Source of the DNA: Alnus glutinosa
Taxonomy: Eukaryota > Streptophyta > Magnoliopsida > Fagales > Betulaceae
Assembly: GCF_958979055.1 (NCBI RefSeq)
Contig: NC_084894.1
Coordinates: 27,289,616-27,353,615, forward strand
Length of the DNA: 64,000 nucleotides
Reading direction: 5' to 3'
Of the stretch, positions 11,740 to 24,454 are shown one piece after another. A program made the translations under genes and the position numbers. The notes beneath the pieces are model-generated. The model saw only the letters and a program-made list of their open reading frames with translations, made no database searches and had not been told where the DNA came from. Numbering within the stretch: position 1 is the stretch's first letter; every line of letters starts with the position of its first letter.

Positions 11740-12157
11740 AGATTTAAATAGGAAAAAATACAATTAGCCTCCTCAAAGTTTGACAACTTTTTTAATCTCG
11801 CCTCTAATCTCTAAAAATTTGCAATGTGCCCCAACAAAGTTTTCAAATTTTTCGTTGTGACAAATCCATTAGTAATTTCCGTCCGCTCTAATAGAAAGGG
11901 CCTCACGTGCTCCGCATGTGATTTTTTTTGTCACGAGTTTCTTTGTTTTACCCTCAGTTAGACACAGTCAATGGAGAAAACAATACACCACCGGAGAAAT
12001 CAATATCCAAACTCCCGGTAAAGTCTGGTTGCTTCGAGATTCGTTTCACCCTGCGATATACCTCAGCGAATGGTGCAAATTTTTAAAGATTAGATGCAAT
12101 ATTGAAAAAGTGGTAAAACTTTGGGGGGAATTAATTGTATTTTCCCATTTAAATAAT
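11740..12157. mobile_element. Foldback element with a non-repeat, possibly captured, centre
   Basis: The left arm (11740-11850) and right arm (12058-12157) are imperfect complements. They start TTTAAATAGGAAAAAATACAA on the left, and the right arm ends TTGTATTTTCCCATTTAAATA. The arms share GTTTGACAACTTTTTAATC-like and AAAAATTTGCA blocks. The centre (about 11855-12055) is richer in GC than the arms. On the minus strand it reads as an open frame of about 39 codons beginning PFAEVYRRVKRISKQPDF. This resembles a gene fragment carried in a MITE. The source gene is not recognised. Confidence 0.45.
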
Positions 12158-13394
12158 TTCAAATTCAAAACATTAATCACAAAAGCATTTTTATCCTTAT
12201 CATATAGTTCCATGTCACACATTCATCATGTACCAATATATACAATGTTAAATCTATTATGAGTCTACGACCTCATGTAGTCCTCAACCTCAGCAATCAT
12301 AGAAAGTAATGTCATCTTTTCACCAATGACATGCCATTTTGTTGTCATCCAATTGATAAGACAACTCATTTGGCAATAACTTTTTTTTGTTTGCCTTCAA
12401 AATCTTGCATTCTCCATTTAGGAAAAAATAAGTAATATCCCTCTTCTCCAATTAGTACTGCAATCTTATTTATTAAATAATATCTTTCCTTCTACACATG
12501 GAAAATCAGAGATATTTTTTGTAATTATCCATAGAGCTTGTAAGGGGTCTTCTATAAGAACCATAGAGTCATTAAATAAGAGCATGGTACAATTTCTTAG
12601 CTTATTTCATCTTGTATGAAATTTAGTTAGTCATGATTCTCTCGAAGCACCCATCAATTTCAATGTTATTTACCTTAACGCATCTTAAAAATAGGTCTTA
12701 AATCCTCTAAAATCACACATTAATCATATAACAACATATACACGGTTAAATTTATATGGGCAATCATAGAAAGGAATGTCATCTTCTCATCAATGGGCAA
12801 TGGCATGACAGTTCAACAAATATGCACTCGTGCGTGGCAGCATCCAAGGTCAGAAACTGAATGATTGGCATGATGCCTAGGGACCATCGAGGAACCCCAT
12901 TAGCACAGAGAGTTGGAGCAATTGCCTTATTTTTTTGTCCATGAAATGAAGGAGTAAAGTTCCCCACGAGGGTAAGGCTATGACCTTTCAAATGGGAGAG
13001 GGACACAGAAAAGTCCGAGCATTGAATCAAAATGGGGACACAGATAGAAGAGCGATAAATCTTTGACATAGAAAGGGCACCTAACTTTATATTAATACCC
13101 ATCACCTTTCACTTACAAATAATAATAAAAAAAAAAAAAAAAAATTGCCCATCACTTTTCATTCTCACACTGTCTCATTCTTTCTTTTTCAAATTTTATT
13201 CACCTCCAGTTATAAGACATTGACAGTTGGACCCCAATAATAGGTTATAATACAATGTTTTCCTTGAAGTCGGCGGAGATTTTTTCAATTCGGTCTATTA
13301 AACTGATATATACTTTTAAAGCATATGAAAAATGTAGAGTATTCACAACCATAAAAACATTGAAACGTATAGTTAAACCCCAATAATAAGACAA
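12158..13394. other. Spacer with a direct duplication
   Basis: The block around 12228-12345 recurs at about 12718-12812; the best shared phrase is GCAATCATAGAAAG followed by AATGTCATCTTYTCAYCAATG. The copies are about 480 bases apart. An antisense open frame of 108 codons (12779-13105) starts in the second copy but matches nothing I recognise and has no supporting structure. The rest is AT-rich. Confidence 0.4.
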
Positions 13395-13655
13395 AGAACG
13401 CGTTTGACATTGCTATTTAGCCGGTCAAAAGTGCGATTTTAAACAAAATTATTAAAAATATATTGTTTGGGAGTATATTTTAAAAAAAATTACAATTCAA
13501 TAGAAAATTATGTGTTTTCAAATTGTAAGTAAATGGGTGCGTTTTAAAAAAAACCCACGATTTTAAAGGCAAAACGACAATTTTACCAAACGTTTACTTA
13601 CGTTTCTAAAAATTATGTTTTTAAATTTTGAAATCGAAAACTCAAACAGACCTAA
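13395..13655. mobile_element. MITE family A, copy 1
   Basis: Terminal phrases GCGTTTGACATTGC (left) and CTCAAACAGACC (right) form inverted ends. The inside carries repeated TGCGATTTTAAA / AAAATCG blocks. The same ends occur at 28718-29064 and 38706-38992. It is about 260 bp and non-coding. Confidence 0.5.
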
Positions 13656-14344
13656 AGTTTTATTCCGATCATAAAATATTGACAGATGGACCTTCGAATT
13701 GAGTTAGAAGAAATCTATTAAACGGACATATGTTATCAAAACATGTGATTTTTAAAGAAGATATTTTTATGCTCTAAAGATATATATCAATTTAAATAAA
13801 CTCGTCTAGAAAATTTTCTTTCAAAAAGATAATTTGAAGGAAAACTTATCAGAATAATATTGGGACCAGGGAGAAACAAACGACAAAGACCGACTTGGTT
13901 GTTAAGGTGGATACCTCGATCGTTGTTCTAATAATGTACCTCATTCTTCAAGCCCATAAACAATCAATTTGCCCATTATGAAATCCAATAATTGTATAAA
14001 CTAGTACTTGTACGGCTCGAACCTAATGGTACTTAGAGGAACAACCAAAGTCAGATTTGGTTGTAAAGGAAGATATCTTAGTTCCTAATTATTCATCTCA
14101 TAATCCAATTAAATTCAAAGACAATAATTTTGCCCATGATGTTTCATCCTGACCGGCTCGATATGTTAGTGTAAGTGAAAGTATATGAACTCGATACGAA
14201 CATAAATCTCTTTTAAATTTGGTCGGAGGAATTTTTTTCAATCACATATAAAAGAAGGGAAAATATTGGGAGGGAGGGAGAGAGAGCGAGTAACTAGTCT
14301 CAAGTTAACGTCTTATCTTGGGATAAGTCTGTTAAATCACCACT
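13656..14344. repeat. Direct repeat pair of about 115 bp
   Basis: The unit at 13868-13985 recurs at 14036-14149 with many substitutions. Shared landmarks in order are CAAAG-C-GA-TTGGTTGT, a GATAYCT block, TCATCTCATAATC-like text and TTGCCCATKATG. The copies are 167 bases apart. Origin unknown; possibly a decayed retroelement end. Confidence 0.4.
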
Positions 14345-17150
14345 TAACATATTCTAAAAGCTTAAGCTGATAGGAATAAGTAAATTTAATAATTTAATTA
14401 ATACTTTAACATTATCTCTCACGTGTGAGCTCAAACTCCATTTAACAATGTTTGAACTTAAGACCTTTAGCTCTAGTACAATATTTAAATCATCACTCAT
14501 TCTAAAAACTTAAACCGATAGAAATAAATAAATTTAATCATTTAATCTATACTTTAACAAAGTTCACATCATATCTTTTTCGTTACTACCTTTCTTTCTG
14601 ATTCGGCGGGTGACATCAAATCAAATCTTTGCATCCTCCGTACTATTGGCAAATAATGCATATCAACCAAAAAAGTCGTATTATAATGTTGCTATCAAAT
14701 TTTAACACGAGCGAGAAAGTCATCACCTAAGAAAATGTTTAGTACCGTCTCCATCATTATTTTAAAAGAATTAATCAAATTACAATTAAACTTTTTATAT
14801 TTATTTATAAATTTCAATCTCGTTCCGACGTCTCGAATCAAATCAATGCGAAACTTAACACAAATACAAAGGATCTTATAAGCCATCGATTCCATCCACT
14901 TATTATAAGATTGACTTTCTCAAAACGTCACATCAACAGTCCCACCAGCATTTTCTTAGTCACCTTCAATGTCCCATATCGTACATTATGATCGGACTTG
15001 GTGCCTTGGAGCATGAAATGCATGTACATGATGTAATACACTGATTAGATTACATTATTAGTTAAAAATTTGAAAAATTCCCAACCTCATTTAATTCATC
15101 AAAAAATAAATACGATAAACACAAAATATTTAGCTCAAAATACATTATTCAAGAAAATTTAGAAATGGCCATGTCTTCATCGTCCTAAGGATTTAAAAAA
15201 AAAAAATACACATAATTATCTCAAACAACTATTTTATTATTAATATTCCTTTCAAATTACTAATTGTGTCAATTTCTTCCATTCTTAAATTATTAAATAA
15301 TGTCAATGTACTCCATAATGACAAAAATACGCTTCATACAATTATTAAAGTTTTTTTTTAAAACAAAAAAATTATTAAAAAAAATCTAAAATAAGAAAAA
15401 AAGTTATACCAAAAAATAAACTAAAAACAAAAAATAAAATCGCTTTTTTTCCTTTGTTTTTAATTTCGTATTTTTATAATTTTCAGTTATTTTTTTCGTT
15501 TGTTTTTTTTTTATTCTTTTTCTTTTTTTAAATTTTAATTTTTTTCTTAGTTTTCTTTCTTTTATTGGGTATAAGATTCTCAACGATAAACACAATTTTC
15601 TTTCTAACTAAATTGAAATAAATTATTCTAATTCAGCCTATTAAACAAACGTCTATCATGCATATAATTTGCATTTTAATAGACTAAATTAGAATAAAAC
15701 TTTCATCCTCAAGAATTGGGGACCAACTGCCCTACAGAGACAAGTACAGATTTTACTTGCACGCAACATTTACATGAGAAGCCAGTAGGTACAATTGAGG
15801 AGTAGATTAGGACGCCTAGTGCAGAAGAAATACAGCTTGGTCAGTCAAATTTAACTAGGCTTCCTAAACTCATGAATGGAACACAAAACTTGAACTAAAA
15901 ATAATTCTGTCTCCATAATAATTAGATGAAAATCATGTAGAGATGCAGTGATCGCCCGGTCAGATTCAGTCAATACATGCATGCAAAAAGGGATATAAAT
16001 TATCGGAGACTTGTCAAGGATTACCGGCGAAAAAAAATTATCTGATGCTTAAGTTAGTAAAGACAAAAGGTTGAATTGATGTGAGAATGAGAGGTATAGT
16101 GTTTACGAAAAGAAATGGTTATGCAATTATACCCGAAATGGTCGCATGTTCTCTCCTTATGGAGCGCGTCCACTAACGGGGTTTGAACTTCTCCAAGTGT
16201 TGCCGGATGGTGGGGTGGCGTAGTACTAAATTGCTAGCCTCGGCCAGGCATGGCACCACGTCTACTAACAGGTTATGGTCGTAATCTGATGTTGTGTTGG
16301 ATTTTGTGCTTGCAGGTAGTTAGAACAAAATCGAATGATAGTTATTTTATGCGCCACACTCCCAATGTCCTCTAAGCAACCGTTGTGTTGGCACTGTTAC
16401 TTTTGTGGGCCGGCCATGGCCCGTGGCTTGGACTTTATCATATCGGCCCCCAAATCCACATTCTCGACAAGAGCTACATTGTTCTATTATATAAATGAAG
16501 CAGGAAATTACCGATCTAGTTTTTTATTTATTAAATCACAAACTATTCCAAAAGTTTAAGCTGAAAAGAAATGGTGAATCATTCAATCCACACTTTAATA
16601 CTCTCATTCACGTGTGGGTTCAAACCCTGTCAACAAATGAGGCTCAATATATTAAATATTTACCTAAAATAAAGGATACACCGTGGATTCAAAATTCAAA
16701 TTTATAACCTCTATTATGATACACTAACTATTCAAAAAATATAAACTGATATAATCGTAAATTTTTAATTATTTTTTTAATTAATACTTTACTTTAACAT
16801 TATTTGTCTACATTCAAGCTTTATATGCTTATAATTTATGATTTAGTAGTTCAGTACTATGAGATCACTGTTCTTACATTATTGTTTCTCACTCAGTGTG
16901 TTAAGAGAAAGTTGTAAGGGAAATTTTATCAAATAAATTGACAAATATGTTAAATGTAAGACTCAATACGTAAATTTATCACTTATCTCAAAAATTAAGT
17001 TTATATAAAATAATAAATTTAATTTTTAATTAATATTTTAACACTCTGTTTAATTAAAATATAGAATAAACTGTAGAGTTACAGTCTAAATTCGTGACCC
17101 CAACTCTCATATGATGCTAATTCATCATTATTCTAAAAAAAAAAAAAAAC
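14345..17150. repeat. Cluster of dispersed repeat family D
   Basis: At least five degenerate copies of a phrase of the type ATTCTAAAARCTTAARCTGATA, then AAATAARTAAATTTAAT and AATACTTTAACA, are spread at about 14350-14430, 14500-14570, 16540-16610, 16722-16800 and 16985-17045. Some are followed by TCTCACGTGTGAGCTCAAAC or a related sentence. No coding frame accompanies them. The remainder of the interval is AT-rich spacer, including A/T-only stretches at 15340-15560. Confidence 0.5.
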
Positions 17151-17541
17151 TAATAAAAAGTAATCTATTTAATTAATATTTTTATCTGATCACCAATTGA
17201 GAGGAAGCCAAATGTTAGCATGTGATTAAAGTTATGTTAGATATTAAAAAAGATTTAACACCCTCCAATCACATGTTGCCACATGTCAAAAATTGTAAAA
17301 TAGCACAAAATCTAGCATTTTTATGTAATAATTTATCCAAGATTTTGGCCTAATAAATTAATAACTAATTTTCTGCTCAGGAAAAAGAAAAATGGAACTA
17401 ATTTTCCATGGCTTTTGAATACGCAGTGCAATTTCCTAGAGAGGTGAAGAGCATTGAAAGCGTTTTGCAACTTCTTTGGACACACACCCCACTTGCTTCT
17501 TGACTACTTACTGCCGCTCACTTCCTACATTCTCTACTTCC

Positions 17542-17561
17542 CTCTCTCTCTCTCTCTCTCT
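17542..17561 (+). repeat. CT microsatellite in the KUP1 leader
   Basis: This is a run of ten CT units in a strongly pyrimidine-rich region 70-110 bases before the KUP1 start codon. Pyrimidine-rich leaders are common around plant transcription starts. Confidence 0.7.
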
Positions 17562-17633
17562 TTATATTCTAATTCCCAGGCTGCTTGTTTCCCACTTCCC
17601 AGTCTCCTCTCTGTCTCCCTCTGTCTCAAAGCC

Positions 17634-20600
17634 ATGAACCCCTCTGAAGAGTTTGTAGAACAGGGAATATCTCAAGAGGTATGCTTAGTTTCTTGCCCTC
17701 TGAATTAAGCATTTATGATATTTCCATGTTAGTGTCATTTTTTCTCTCGTCATTTTTCTCCTAACGAGTTTCTGGGTCTATTAGAATTAATGGGGTTCTG
17801 TAAAATGAAGTTTATAAATAATGTGCTTTTGAAAAGTAATGACATGGGTTACTGGGGATTATCATATTCAGATTGTTAATTGGGTTCCACATTAAATGGA
17901 GTTCTAACAAGAGATTAATTGGTGAGATATAGTATGAATGTATGATGAACCAGGCGGAAGAGTGTATGCTCCTTAACTAAACTTAGTTCAGGATTTTAGG
18001 ATGTTGTTGGCTATTTCAGTTTAATTAGGACATAATTGTGTGTGTAAGTACATGGCTGTTTCATATATGCTTCATCCCGTGCCTCCCTGAAGGCATTTCA
18101 AGTTTCAATCTTAATGGAAAGGGATGAGTGTAATGGCTTTAGAGCCTTTACTGTCAGCTTGCTGCCTGAACCATGTCGAACCTCACTCAGAGAGTGCAAC
18201 CATTAGAAAGAAATTGGACAAGAGAAAATAGGAAGAAAGAAAATGATATAATCTGAGTCAGGCTTGAATCCTGAGCCAAAGTGGGGTCGTGAATCTCTGA
18301 CAATGGTGATCCACCATGAAATTTTTTGAAGCAACCACTAATGCCTGTTCCTTTTCTTTCTTCCAACTAAGCTCATCACATATATGTTAATAAATTTAGT
18401 GTCTTGAACCAGAACTTGAAAAGGGTGTCCTATACAACAGTGCTCACATTGGCTTATCAAAGTCTAGGAGTGGTATATGGCGACCTCAGTATCTCCCCTC
18501 TCTATGTTTACAAGACCACCTTCTCTGGGAAGTTGAGCCTCCATGAGAATGATGAAGAGATTTATGGGGTGCTTTCCTTTATCTTCTGGACAATTACTCT
18601 CATTGCTCTCCTTAAATACGTATTCATAGTGATGTTGGCTGATGACAATGGTGAAGGTATAACTTTGTCATTCCTTTCAATAACTAGTTACTTAGTTTCC
18701 AGCATGATTGAACTCATGACTCAAACGTACTCCTAGTCCCTCAACTTTCTCTCCCATACCCACTATAGTTGAGAAGGATATGAAAAATGTTATAACACCA
18801 TTATGTAGGCAAGGGCCATTTCTGGCTCCAAATCTGGTGCATGGCTGATGTATGGAGAACACGCATGTTGCATTGCAAACTGAAAACAAGTGATTTACTA
18901 AAATCTTCTAGTTTTTCTTTCACTGTTTTCTCTTCTTACAAATTGGGGCATGGTCATACCATGCTGTTCAAATTGCATGCCAGTAGGCTAAGCACTCCTT
19001 ACTATAAAATAGCCTTCTCATCACTGAATAGAAGCACTGTGTGCTGCTGATTTAAAAAACCGTGTGGCTGAGAATTTCCTTTTGTACGGTAGACGTAAAC
19101 TTCAGAAAGAAAACCTCTAATCAGTTATGTGAGGTATTATTGTTTGAAACTTCATGACTGCAGATTTAGTCAAAAATGAAACTTTATCAATGCCAACTTT
19201 TCACGTATGATGCAGGTGGCACCTTTGCATTGTACTCCCTTCTCTGCCGCCATGCAGGGCTAAGCAGTCTGCCCAATCAACAAGATGCAGATGAGAAGTT
19301 GTCTGCGTATGTAAGAGAAGGATCTGCAGACACATGGCAGAGTTCTTCTCTGAAGTCATTCTTCAAGAAGCACCAAAGATTTCGCAAAGGGCTTTTGATT
19401 TTTGTACTGCTTGGAACCTGTATGGCTATTGCTGATGGGGTACTCACTCCTGCAATATCAGGTAGCTGGATTTCAGTGCTATAGTTCCTAGCATTTCATT
19501 TCACAAGTTTATTGTTGCTTTATATTTAAATTACATGATATCTTCATTGTGTATCAACATTGAAATTTATAGGAATGTGTTCTTTTGTTATAAATGCAAA
19601 TATACATATATGTACGTGTATAATATTAATGAATCCAGCTCTTAACCACATACTTTTTACTAAAACATGTCATGTAGCTGTCGTAGAACTGAGCATTACG
19701 TTTGTGTGTGATATTTGTAGTTTCTGCACTTATTACAAGCAGAAAAACAGGGGCCAGTCATGAATGGTCTTATCTCACTGATTTTAAACTGCAAAGCATA
19801 AATTTTCAAAATGAATTTGGGAAAGCGAAGATTTGATCATTCATAAGCCTACTAAAAAGAATCTTGTTTGAAGATGACTCGGCAATGTAAAGGCAAAGTG
19901 GTGTAAAACATGAATGAATACCAAATGGGTAATATTCTTTTGGTTGAGGTAAAGGTGGGGAGGAAGGATCCTGCATTTTCCCTTTTGTCTGGATCCTACA
20001 TGTTCAAAGTGCACATTTATATATTAGTATCTGCTGGACCTTGAATTTAATTTGTACTTTACCCTCCAAAAATGCTCTTACCGAGATTTGCATGTGTCCC
20101 CTTTCAGTTCTTTCAGCAGTTTCGGGCGTCAAATTGAAGATCACAGGACTCCATGAGAGTAAGTCCAACTTATTACGTTGCTATCTTCCTGTTCCCTCTA
20201 AAAAACCATACCATATATTAATTTTATTGGATTCGCTTTTCTTTCAGATTATGTTGTTATTATCTCATGTATCATTCTAGTGGGGCTCTTCTCCCTTCAG
20301 CACCATGGAACACACAGAGTTGCTTTCATGTTTGCTCCAATTGCCACGACATGGCTTCTGTGTCTTACTGGCATTGGAGCATACAACATATTTCGGTGGA
20401 ATTCTCATATATATCGTGCACTTTCTCCGATTTATATGTTAAAGTTCATTAGAAGCGCGAGCGTCGAAGGATGGGTGTCATTAGGAGGAGTGGTTCTTTC
20501 AATCACAGGTAACTCTTCCACACTTCCAATATGGATATTTGTCATTTATTTGTTGCTAGAAAGAGCTACTGGAACTGGCTTTGCTCGGGAATTGTCTCAG

Positions 20601-22301
20601 GTGTGGAGGCGATGTTTGCTAATTTGGGCCATTTCTCTCCACTCTCAATTAAGGTAAATCCAAACTCTTGTGAATGCATGGGACATTAATACCTTTGCTA
20701 ATTATCAAACTTATTGTCATAATACTTGGTCTTCAAATCCCAGATAGCCTTCACATTTCTGGTATATCCCTCTTTGCTTCTTACATATATGGGTGAGGCT
20801 GCATTCCTCTCTAAGCACCACGAAGATATTGAGAGAAGCTTCTACAAAGCCATACCAGGCAAGAACATATTAAAGTGCCAATTGGTATATATCATTCTTT
20901 CCCCATCTCTTGTGTTAATGCCATTATCTATTGTGCAGAAGCTGTATTTTGGCCAGTCTTCATAGTGGCCACTTTTGCAGCCGTGGTAGGAAGTCAGGCT
21001 GTAATATCAGCTACCTTCTCCATTATAAGCCAGTGCTGTGCATTGAATTGCTTTCCCCGTGTTAGAATCGTCCATACATCCAGTAAAATATGTGGGCAAA
21101 TATACATTCCTGAGGTCAATTGGTTGTTAATGTGCCTTTCCTTAGCTGTGACAATCGGACTGAGGGACACAAACATGATGGGTCATGCATATGGTATCAA
21201 CATAAACAATTGAGTAAATCTGCCAATTTCTAATGCATCTTTAGGCCTTTTGTGTCCATGACTGAACTCGGTTGTTTTGCTGAATATACAGGGCTAGCAG
21301 TCACCACTGTTATGTTTGTGACAACTTGCTTGATGGCACTGGTGATGATAATAGTATGGAAGCAGAAGATAATTAGTGCCCTTGCATTTCTTTTGTTGTT
21401 TGGCTCAATGGAACTGCTTTACATCTCTGCTTGCATTTTCAAGGTACCTGAGGGGGCATGGATTGCACTTGCAATGTCTTCTGTCTTTATGGCTGTAATG
21501 TATGTATGGAACTATGGAACAATGAAGAAACACCAGTTTGATGTGGAGAACAAGGTTTCAATGAATAGGATAGTTTCTTTAGGGCCAAGCCTAGGCATGG
21601 TCAGGGTCCCTGGAATTGGACTTGTATACACTAATCTGGTAACTGGGGTCCCAGCTGTTTTTGGACACTTTGTGACTAATTTACCTGCATTTCATCAGGT
21701 GCTTGTTTTCGTTTGCATAAAGTCTGTCCAAGTTCCCTATGTTTGTGAAAAGGAACGACTTCTCATTAGTAGAGTAGGCCCAACGGAGTGCAGAATGTTC
21801 AGGTGCATCTTGAGATATGGTTACAAGGATCTGCAACAAGAAAATTATAATTTAGAAAACAGACTGGTGTCTGGACTGGTACATTTTGTAGAAACTGAGG
21901 AAGAAAGTGCATCAAAAGCAACAGCTGATTTATGTGGGGAGTTTGGGAACTCGCATGTTGAAGTCTTTGATTCTCCGGCGCGTGCCATCACAAATCCAAA
22001 TCATAAAGAGGACAGAGTGAGGCCTTCACGCGATATTCAAGTGACGAAATCTGGAATCGAGCATGTGGAAAGTTTTCTTCTTAAGGATGAGTCTCTGCAA
22101 ATTCTAACAGCTAAAGAATCCGGTGTCACTTATGTCTTCGGGCATTCCTATGCAAAGGCAAAGAAGTCATCTTCCATTTTCAAGAAATTTGCTATTGATG
22201 TAGTATATGCTTTTCTGAGCAAGAACTGTAGAGATCCTAATACTCTTTTGAACGTGCCTCCTACATCTTCCCTGGAAGTTGGTATGATTTACAATGTCTA
22301 A
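17634..22301 (+). CDS. KUP1: KUP/HAK/KT potassium transporter, KUP1 type
   Basis: This is a 759-residue membrane potassium uptake transporter of the KT/HAK/KUP family. Coding exons are 17634-17678, 18413-18656, 19216-19461, 20108-20158, 20248-20508, 20601-20653, 20744-20858, 20939-21193 and 21292-22301; phases all agree. The N-terminus [15 protein letters not shown] and the phrase [13 protein letters not shown] point to the KUP1 subgroup. The family signature [16 protein letters not shown] is at about residues 34-48, [19 protein letters not shown] follows, and many hydrophobic spans come after, including [12 protein letters not shown] and [14 protein letters not shown] cytosolic tail follows [20 protein letters not shown]. 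At residues 282-286 the motif reads TGVEA rather than the common TGTEA. The intron after exon 7 is GC-AG (donor 20859-20860). The tail region about 610-690 is longer than I recall for Arabidopsis KUP1 (712 residues). Confidence 0.94.
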
Positions 22302-23340
22302 AATCTAAGGGCTAAAGAAAGGGGTTCCCTGCTGGTCATCAGATCCTCCCCACAGGTGTTACTTCTCCCTTTCAGTTAGATTATTTGTCACTGATCTTTA
22401 GGTTATCTTTTTGACAAATGAACACTGTAGATCGAACTAGCAGCACTTCACTGAAATTTGTACATATACATTTTGTCTTGAATCCCTGATTCTTATAAGG
22501 CTGGAAACAGAAGTGAGGCAGTCCCATAATGATAGTTTTAAGTAATATATAATGCAACCGGGCTTCATGAGTTGTAACATGAGGATAAGGATTCCTCTTT
22601 TGTTGTATTATTGTTATAAAAGCTAATTATAGTAAGAATAGAAAATAAAATGCTCCTAAGGTGTGTTATTGAATTGCTTTTCTTAAGAAATTATTTGTCC
22701 CCATCAATTCTGACAAATTAGTATGCATTGGTTTACAAGCTCACAACAAATATTTATCCATGATACAATGGAGCCTAGAGCTCAGAAGTCCTCAATAGTT
22801 TGGTTGTGTTTTGCACAAAATGAATCGAAACCAAAACAGCCTCAGAGTTCTTATACGAGCAAGAGAGAGACAGAAGAAATAACTTTTTTGTATCTTAAAT
22901 TGGTCTGCATTGGACTATTTATAGTGTCACATTAGCAGTTTTAATGTATGTTCACTAACATACATGTAATTTTGTAATTAATAGTAAATAACTACAAATT
23001 TAACAGTCATTAAAATTTGACCATCAGATATTAACACACTTAATCTTGACAGTTATATTAAAATTATTATTAATGGTTATTTGATTATTACCGTTAGATC
23101 GTAATTTTTAGTGACAACTATTTAATCCCAACCATTAGATCAAACTTAATTTAATCTTATAGTTGACTTTACTAATAGTCAAGTAAATTCAATCAAGTAT
23201 CATATGATTTAGATCAATTCATCAGATCGTATGATCATAACCGTCCTAAAATTAATGGCCATGATCTGATCGCTTCGAGCTCTAAAGCTTTATGCCAAGT
23301 GCACCATCAAGGCGTCATTAGTGCCCTACAATCCATTGCC
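22302..23340. other. KUP1 3' flank and spacer
   Basis: The 3' UTR probably ends near 22600-22650, where AATAAAA occurs. The remainder is AT-rich spacer with many short TTAGATC and ATCAGATC phrases. No gene was recognised. Confidence 0.4.
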
Positions 23341-23366
23341 ACGCACACGCACACGCACACGCACGT
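23341..23366 (+). repeat. ACGCAC microsatellite
   Basis: Four head-to-tail ACGCAC units are followed by GTGT. Confidence 0.75.
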
Positions 23367-23783
23367 GTATCCAGTACTTTACACCGTTCTAAAACATACA
23401 CACAAGTGTACACACTTTAGTATTACTTTAAAGCAAATGCTTAGTATGAATTGCATTTTATAAATACATACTTTAATTTCTCTTTTAGGCTTTTTAGAAA
23501 CCTTCTATTTTAAACATTCACAAACCACGAATTTTATATATATATATATTAAATTTTAAAACTATTTTTTTAACAATTACTGAATTATATCTAGATGAGG
23601 ATAGCTTTATTTGCACTCCATTTCCTCGCTTGGCTTTTGGTATGGAACTCAGACTCAGGAATGGTGCATCTTTATAGTGGGGCATGAAAAGTGTACTTGG
23701 TTTTACTTTTATTTTATTTTTTTATTTTTTTTTAAAAAAGGCTACTATATATTATTGTTGAGTCGAAAAGGCATAACTTAAGC

Positions 23784-24083
23784 TTTTTGAATTTATTTGA
23801 TGTCAGATATTTTATATCATGCGTAACATTATATTTTCAACTATTTTATAATTTGTTGACACGTGTCAAAATAGGATTAAAGTCATTTGAATTTAGTTAA
23901 TGTCAAATATTTTATATCATGAGTAACATTAAATCTTCAACTCTTTTATAATTTGTTGACATGTGTCAGAATATAATTAAAGTCATATTAATTATTAATT
24001 TTTTTTTAACATTTTTCAATCACGTACCGACACGTGTCAGCAAGTTATAAAAGAGTTGTATGTCTAACATATTTCTTATATCA
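23784..24083. repeat. 100-bp tandem duplication plus an inverted third copy
   Basis: A unit running from TTTTTGAATTTATTTGATGTC to TTGTTGACACGTGTC is repeated with exactly 100-base spacing (TGTCAGATATTTTATATCAT at 23801 and TGTCAAATATTTTATATCAT at 23901). A third, inverted partial copy lies at about 24028-24083. Each copy carries a palindrome of the type GACACGTGTC (mutated to GACATGTGTC in copy 2), which contains an ACGTG core. Confidence 0.6.
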
Positions 24084-24235
24084 AAGTTTAATTAGAAGAC
24101 TCAAGTGTTTTGCTCTCCAAAAATTTATATCAATATTGATTGAACCCATGGGTCCAAAACACTAAATGGTCTCTAGTGAAAATGGTGGCTCCTGTTTGTT
24201 AATGTGTTTTGAGGTGTGGTTATAATTTTTTCTTG

Positions 24236-24315
24236 GAAAAAGTACATATATTTTCCTCGAATTACTATTCAATTGTCAATGTCGCCTATAAACTGCCATT
24301 TTTGTCAATGTCCAC

Positions 24316-24355
<40 letters not shown>

Positions 24356-24404
24356 ACAAAAATGACCTTAATTTTTTTTCAATAAGACAAAAATGTCCTT
24401 ATAA

Positions 24405-24454
<50 letters not shown>

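Noticed and set aside
12779-13105. 108-codon antisense open frame
   Set aside because: No recognisable family, no splice or promoter context, and it begins inside a direct repeat. It could be a gene fragment but I cannot support it.
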